A DNA stretch of 55,941 bases from an uncultured Pseudomonadota bacterium (GTDB taxonomy: Bacteria; Pseudomonadota; Gammaproteobacteria; Steroidobacterales; Steroidobacteraceae), in the NCBI GenBank assembly GCA_902826225.1, contig CADEED010000011.1, forward strand, positions 1-55,941, in the 5' to 3' direction. Position numbers and translations under genes: made by a program. Below are positions 51,384-55,941 of this stretch, piece by piece. Numbering within the stretch: position 1 is the first letter of the stretch; each line of letters begins with the position of its first letter. The notes beneath the pieces were generated by a model. The model was given only the letters and a program-made list of their open reading frames with translations. It did not search any database and had not been told where the DNA came from.

Positions 51384-51855
51384 CCGCCTCCACGAGCGTC
51401 GGCTGGAGCACGCGCACGAGTTCGCGCGGATCGATTCCGACCAGGAATCCCCGCGCACCACCATTGATCCAGATGCGCCGAAGCTCAGTGACGGTTTTCT
51501 CGCAGTAGATGGGCATCGCACGCTTCAAGCCGAACGGCGACGTACCGCCCACCGGGTACCCGGAATGACGGTCGGCGACCGCGGGCACGCAGGGCGCTAC
51601 GCCCTCCACGCCGATCTGCCGCGCGAGATTCTTCGCCGACACTTCGCGATCGCCGTGCATGAGCACGCATAGCGGCCTCTTCGCGTCGTCTTCGAAGATC
51701 AGCGTCTTCACGACCGAGTGTTCGTCGACGCCGAGCGCGGCCGCCGACACGCGGGTGCCGCCGTGCACCTCGTAGGCATAGAGGTGGGTCGTGAATTCGA
51801 CGGCGTTCCGACGCAGGACGCGCACCGCCATCGTGACCGGGTGATCCTTGGCCAT
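51373..51855 (-). CDS. ybaK: YbaK-type aminoacyl-tRNA deacylase
   Basis: The 160-residue product starts MAKDHPVTMAVRVL and has the YbaK fold: LGVDEHSVVKTLIFED, EVSAKNLARQIG, and SGYPVGGTSPFGLKRAMPIY, of which GGTSPFG is the family mark. It hydrolyses Cys-tRNA(Pro) and related mischarged tRNAs. Its stop overlaps fahA by 11 bases; it is divergent from dienelactone hydrolase. Confidence 0.9.
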   Translation of the reverse strand: MAKDHPVTMAVRVLRRNAVEFTTHLYAYEVHGGTRVSAAALGVDEHSVVKTLIFEDDAKRPLCVLMHGDREVSAKNLARQIGVEGVAPCVPAVADRHSGYPVGGTSPFGLKRAMPIYCEKTVTELRRIWINGGARGFLVGIDPRELVRVLQPTLVEAATS

Positions 51856-52000
51856 CTCTTCACCGGTTCGCCGGCCGCACGCAGGGCCCGACAAACAAGA
51901 CGACAGCGGGCAGCCTCATCGGGTTCTCCTACGGGTGAAATCGCGCCGATACTACCTTCGGGATAGCAGGCCGACGCCCGTCCGGTGGCAAAATGCCGCC

Positions 52001-52672
52001 ATGGGTGACTTCACGACGCTGATGGCCCGCGACGGCCACGAGTTCAATGCCTGGCTCACGGCGCCGAACGGCGCGCCGCGCGGCGCCATCGTCATCGCGC
52101 AGGAGATCTTCGGCGTGAACCGGCACATCCGCGCCGTGGCCGACGGCTTCGCCCAGGACGGCCATCTCGTCATCGCGCCCTGCCTGTACGACCGCGTCCG
52201 CCGCGGCATCGATCTCGGTTACTCGGAGAAGGAAACGCAGGAAGGCCGCGGCTACCGGCTCCAGATCCCGAAAGAGAAGACGCTGCTCGATCTCGCGGCG
52301 TCGGTGAACGTCGTGAAGCACGCGGGCCGCGTGGCCGTGATCGGCTACTGCTGGGGCGGCACGCTCGCCTGGCTCTCCGCCGCCGCGCTGCCCATCTCCT
52401 GCGCCGTTTCCTATTACGGCGGCCAGATCAAGGATCATCTCGACAAGCCGCCGAAACGGCCGGTCCTCTACCATTTCGGCGACAAGGACCCCTACATCCC
52501 GCTCAGCGACATCGAAAAGATCCGCGCCGCCGATCCCGGCGGCGAGTTCCATCTCTACCCGGCAGACCATGGATTCAACTGCGAGGAGCGCGGCTCGTAC
52601 GATGCGGCGAGCGCGCAGCTCGCGCGCGAACGCACGCTCGCGTTCCTCGTCACGCAACTGGAGAAGAAATGA
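52001..52672 (+). CDS. Dienelactone hydrolase family protein
   Basis: The 223-residue product has the family triad: Cys in GYCWGGTLAW, Asp in GDKDPYIPL and His in PADHGFNCEERGSYD. It opens lactone rings or similar esters, for example in aromatic breakdown. The start MGDFTTLMARDGH at 52001 is usual. Its stop overlaps the gabD start (ATGA), implying a two-gene operon. Confidence 0.92.
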   Translation: MGDFTTLMARDGHEFNAWLTAPNGAPRGAIVIAQEIFGVNRHIRAVADGFAQDGHLVIAPCLYDRVRRGIDLGYSEKETQEGRGYRLQIPKEKTLLDLAASVNVVKHAGRVAVIGYCWGGTLAWLSAAALPISCAVSYYGGQIKDHLDKPPKRPVLYHFGDKDPYIPLSDIEKIRAADPGGEFHLYPADHGFNCEERGSYDAASAQLARERTLAFLVTQLEKK

Positions 52673-54126
52673 TGAAGCTCGCCGATCGGTCGCTGCTGAG
52701 GCAGCAGGCGTTCATCGGCGGTCAGTGGGTGGACGCGGAGTCGGGAAAGAAGATCGACGTCCGCAACCCGGCGACCGGCGAGGTGCTCGGCACGGTTCCG
52801 GACATGGGCGCGATCGAGGCGCGCGCCGCGATTGAAGCCGCGCACGCCGCTTTCGCGGGGTGGGCGAAGAGGACCGCGGGCGAGCGCGCGAAGATCCTGC
52901 GCAAATGGTTCGAGCTCATGATGGCGAATCAGGACGACCTCGCCGCGATCATGACCGCCGAGCAGGGCAAGCCCCTGGCCGAGTCGAGGGGCGAGATCGC
53001 CTACGCCGCCGCATTCCTCGAGTGGTTCGGCGAGGAAGCGAAGCGTGTGTATGGCGACGTGATCCCCGGTCATCAGGCCGACAAGCGCATCTTCGTTCTG
53101 CGGCAGCCGATCGGCGTCGTCACCGCGATCACGCCGTGGAATTTCCCGGCCGCAATGATCACCCGCAAGGCCGGGCCGTCGATCGCGGCGGGCTGTCCGA
53201 TCGTCGTGAAACCCGCCAGCCAGACGCCATTCTCGGCGCTGGCGATGGCGGAGCTCGCATCGCGCGCCGGAGTTCCCGCAGGCGTGCTCAACGTGGTCAC
53301 GGGCGTCGACGCGAAGGCGATCGGCGGCGAGTTCACCTCGAACGACAAGGTGCGCAAACTCTCGTTCACCGGCTCCACGCCCGTGGGCAAACTACTCATG
53401 GCACAGTGCGCAAGCACGGTGAAGAAGGTGGCGCTCGAGCTCGGCGGCAACGCGCCGTTCATCGTGCTCGACGACGCCGACCTCGACGCGGCCGTCGCGG
53501 GCGCCATCGCGAGCAAGTACCGGAACACCGGGCAGACCTGCGTGTGCGCGAATCGCTTCATCGTGCAATCGAAGGTTTACGATGCGTTCACCCAGAAGCT
53601 CGTCGAGGCCGTGAGAAAACTCCGGGTCGGCGACGGACTCAGGGGCGAGACGGACCAGGGCCCGCTCATCGACGAGAAGGCGCTGCAGAAAGTCGAGGAG
53701 CACGTCGCCGACGCGAAGTCGAAAGGCGGCGGCATCGTCACGGGCGGCAGGCGGCATGCGCTCGGCGGCACTTTCTACGAGCCCACCGTGATCACGAACG
53801 CGACGCGCGAGATGATCCTCGCGCGCGAGGAAACCTTCGGGCCGGTCGCGCCGCTGTTCCGCGTCGAATCGGACGAGGAGGCGATCCGACTGGCGAACGA
53901 CACGGAGTTCGGACTCGCGGCTTATCTGTACGCGCGCGATCTCGCACGCTCCTGGCGCGTCACCGAGGCGCTGGAGTACGGCATCGTCGGCCTGAACACC
54001 GGCCTCATCTCGACCGAGGTCGCGCCGTTCGGCGGTGTCAAGGAATCCGGTACCGGACGCGAAGGTTCGAAGTACGGAATCCTGGAATTCACCGAGCTCA
54101 AGTACGTTTGCGTGGGTGGAATCTGA
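52669..54126 (+). CDS. gabD: Succinate-semialdehyde dehydrogenase, NAD(P)-dependent
   Basis: The 485-residue aldehyde dehydrogenase has the catalytic Cys in NTGQTCVCANR, the Glu in LELGGNAPFIV and the NAD loop FTGSTPVGKLL. The ends KLADRSLLRQQAFIGGQWVD and GREGSKYGILEFTELKYVC match GabD. It oxidises succinate semialdehyde to succinate. No gabT lies near, so it may serve another aldehyde. Coupled to the dienelactone hydrolase. Confidence 0.93.
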   Translation: MMKLADRSLLRQQAFIGGQWVDAESGKKIDVRNPATGEVLGTVPDMGAIEARAAIEAAHAAFAGWAKRTAGERAKILRKWFELMMANQDDLAAIMTAEQGKPLAESRGEIAYAAAFLEWFGEEAKRVYGDVIPGHQADKRIFVLRQPIGVVTAITPWNFPAAMITRKAGPSIAAGCPIVVKPASQTPFSALAMAELASRAGVPAGVLNVVTGVDAKAIGGEFTSNDKVRKLSFTGSTPVGKLLMAQCASTVKKVALELGGNAPFIVLDDADLDAAVAGAIASKYRNTGQTCVCANRFIVQSKVYDAFTQKLVEAVRKLRVGDGLRGETDQGPLIDEKALQKVEEHVADAKSKGGGIVTGGRRHALGGTFYEPTVITNATREMILAREETFGPVAPLFRVESDEEAIRLANDTEFGLAAYLYARDLARSWRVTEALEYGIVGLNTGLISTEVAPFGGVKESGTGREGSKYGILEFTELKYVCVGGI

Positions 54127-54165
54127 TTCGAGCCGGCAGCTGCGATCGCGTACACTGCGCCGCCA

Positions 54166-54888
54166 GTGCTAGGCAAGTTCCACGAAATCAGCGTCCGGAC
54201 CGACGACATCGCGGCATCGGTCGCTTTCTGGGAAAGGCTCGGCTTCACCCAGTGCGGCACCGCCGACACGTGGCAGCACCCTTACGGCGTGCTCACCGAC
54301 GGCAAACTCTTCCTCGGCCTCCACCAGTTCAAGTTTCCCTCGCCGGCGCTCACCTATGTGCATCCCGGCGTCGCGCAGCACGTGCACGTCATCGAGAAGC
54401 ACGGCGTCGAGATCGCGTGGAAGCGGGTGAGCGACGACGCCTTCAACGAGATCGGTTTTCTCGATCCCTCCGGGCAGGCCGTGCGCGTGCAGGAAGCGCC
54501 GACGCATTTCTCGAGCGAGACGGACGCCATCGGCGGCACCTCGCTGTGCGGCGACTTCGCGGAGTTCAGCCTGCCGTCCGGCGATTTCGAGCCGATGCGC
54601 GCGTTCTGGGAGCCGCTCGGCTTCGTCGCCATGGGCGAGAGCGACACCCCTTACCCGCGCATGTCGATGACCAGCGACCACATCGACCTCGCCGTGCATC
54701 GTCCGCGCACCTTCGAAGGGCCGCTGCTCGTGTTCGCCGCGGCGGACATGGGGGAACGCATCGAGCGCCTGCGTTCGCTCGGCATCGACCTGTCCGGCGA
54801 TCTGCCGCGCGGCCTCGATCCGCGGCACAGCGCGTTGATCGAATCGCCCGAGGGCACCGCGCTCCTGCTGGTCAACGCGCTCGACTAG
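54166..54888 (+). CDS. Two-domain VOC (glyoxalase/bleomycin resistance fold) protein
   Basis: The 240-residue product has two VOC modules: KFHEISVRTDDIAASVAFWERLGF and, in the second half, DFEPMRAFWEPLGFVAMGES, of which ISVRTDDIAASVAFWERLGF and PMRAFWEPLGF are diagnostic. Metal ligands are partly present. Substrate unknown. The start is GTG at 54166. Its end overlaps the convergent MFS gene by 17 bases. Confidence 0.86.
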   Translation: MLGKFHEISVRTDDIAASVAFWERLGFTQCGTADTWQHPYGVLTDGKLFLGLHQFKFPSPALTYVHPGVAQHVHVIEKHGVEIAWKRVSDDAFNEIGFLDPSGQAVRVQEAPTHFSSETDAIGGTSLCGDFAEFSLPSGDFEPMRAFWEPLGFVAMGESDTPYPRMSMTSDHIDLAVHRPRTFEGPLLVFAAADMGERIERLRSLGIDLSGDLPRGLDPRHSALIESPEGTALLLVNALD

Positions 54889-55941
54889 TCACCCAGCAGC
54901 CGAAGACGAAGATCGCAAAGTTCACGCCGGCGAGCAGGAAGAAGGGTCCGCCGCGCGCCACGAAATCGTAGAGCCATCCGCCGACGGCGTTGGTGAACAG
55001 GATTCCCGCGGATGCGCAGATCCCCGCCAGTCCGAACACCGCGCCGCGCACGTCGCGCGGGGCTTCCTGCCCGAGCAGGGTCTGTCCGGCGATGATCGCA
55101 GCGATCTGCCCGACGCCTAACAACACCGCGACAACGATCAGTAAAGTGGCGTGCGCCGGGTCGTCGATGAAACCGCAGACGAGGTAGGCGAACGCCGCCA
55201 GCGCCATTGCCGCGACACCGATCTTCACGCGGTCGAACCGATCGAGCAGCGTGCCGACGACGATCGCGGTCACGAGCCCGGCGGCCATCGCGGCCGCGAA
55301 CGGAACGCGCGTGCGGTCCGCCGCGTCCGCCATGTCGACGCCGTGTTCGAGCCACGCCTGCTGCAGGCGCAGCGTCAGGAACGTCCCGAGCACCACGCGA
55401 TCGCCGAACGACCCGAACTGCAGCAGGCAGGCGAACCAGATGCGCGGATTTCGCCGGGCGGCGGCCATCCCGTCCGCCAGCGTGCGCACGAGCGGCGACG
55501 CGGGCGCGATCGCCGACGGCGACCCGGCGCGCAGACCGAAGAACACGACGAACGCGGAAGCCGCGGACAGCGCGCCGGCGATCCACAGGGTGACGGTGCC
55601 CGCCGCGCGAGGATCGAGCCCGGATGCGACGAGCCGCGCCGGCAGCGCCCCCAGCGCGAGCACGAGCACCGCGGCGCCGAGCCCCTGGAAGAACCCCGCG
55701 ACGCCCACGAGGCGGCCGCGCGACGCCTCGGCGGGCGTATCGGCGAGCACCGTCCCCAACATGGTTCCGATCGCGGCGACGCCCACCGAGAAGAACAGCG
55801 CGCAACCCAGGAGCTGCGGCACGGTCGACGCCAGCGGATACAGCACGAACCCGGCCGCGAGCCACAGGAATCCGAAGGCGTAGACGGCACGCCGGCCGAT
55901 CTTGTCGGCGACGCCGCCCACCGGCGCGACGGCGCCCACCC
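54872..55941 (-). CDS. MFS transporter (partial, N-terminus off window)
   Basis: The visible 355 residues begin inside the first half of an MFS transporter: the motif A loop GGVADKIGRRAVY is at the very start, so about 50-70 residues including the first two helices are missing beyond the right edge. About ten helices follow. Substrate unknown. It is convergent with the VOC gene. Confidence 0.88.
   Translation of the reverse strand, partial: VGAVAPVGGVADKIGRRAVYAFGFLWLAAGFVLYPLASTVPQLLGCALFFSVGVAAIGTMLGTVLADTPAEASRGRLVGVAGFFQGLGAAVLVLALGALPARLVASGLDPRAAGTVTLWIAGALSAASAFVVFFGLRAGSPSAIAPASPLVRTLADGMAAARRNPRIWFACLLQFGSFGDRVVLGTFLTLRLQQAWLEHGVDMADAADRTRVPFAAAMAAGLVTAIVVGTLLDRFDRVKIGVAAMALAAFAYLVCGFIDDPAHATLLIVVAVLLGVGQIAAIIAGQTLLGQEAPRDVRGAVFGLAGICASAGILFTNAVGGWLYDFVARGGPFFLLAGVNFAIFVFGCWVTSRAR

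Overview
The window is about 56 kb of high-GC bacterial chromosome with a coding density above 90 percent. No tRNA, rRNA, insertion sequence, prophage or CRISPR array was recognised. Gene content suggests a gammaproteobacterium, perhaps from the Steroidobacteraceae/Nevskiales/Xanthomonadales area. Supporting genes are proteobacterial gshA, a PA0069-type radical SAM protein, glnK-amtB behind a sigma-54-like promoter, BlaI/M56 regulation, and lipoproteins with DUF885 peptidase domains. That placement is inference; no marker gene fixes it.

Layout. 1-6647 (minus): a tight run of three lipoproteins, a Ser/Thr kinase with a PEGA tail, and an FHA-like/PEGA membrane protein that runs off the left edge. 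It looks like an uncharacterised phospho-signalling cassette at the envelope. 6758-16192: radical SAM protein, MFS transporter, DUF885 lipoprotein, PGPGW protein, ilvA, FHA/coiled-coil protein, an alpha/beta hydrolase lacking recognisable catalytic residues, and a GNAT. 16316-20299 (plus): exported S9 peptidase, exported NAD-dependent epimerase-like protein, membrane protein. 20296-27161: the operon gloA-azlC-azlD-cupin, then ilvB divergent from ilvH, a serine hydrolase coupled to ilvH, and a quinone oxidoreductase. With ilvA this makes a branched-chain amino acid neighbourhood (synthesis plus an AzlCD-type exporter). 27230-31612: amtB, glnK, an exported MDR dehydrogenase and a ferredoxin reductase.

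31706-34759 (plus) is the most system-like region. It holds a BlaI repressor with two operator dyads 21 bp apart, a BlaR1-like M56 protease fused to a DUF3738 (TIGR03435) domain, a shorter paralogue that keeps the membrane and DUF3738 parts but has lost the protease motif, and a small exported protein. 35227-45870 carries a di-haem cytochrome, a LamG-like exported protein, pyc, isoaspartyl peptidase, a diguanylate cyclase with a small upstream gene, gshA, an SRPBCC protein and a DUF2845 protein. 45971-55941 carries a second DUF885 lipoprotein, a thiolase, hmgA-fahA (homogentisate degradation), a YbaK-type deacylase, dienelactone hydrolase plus gabD, a VOC protein and a truncated MFS transporter.

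Several intergenic spaces hold structure the genes do not explain: an interleaved pair of 9-bp inverted repeats (pseudoknot topology) at 45438-45502, a 112-bp near-palindrome joining two convergent genes at 45865-45976, a perfect 38-bp palindrome at 29242-29279, and a 12-bp inverted repeat around a divergent start at 9172-9230.
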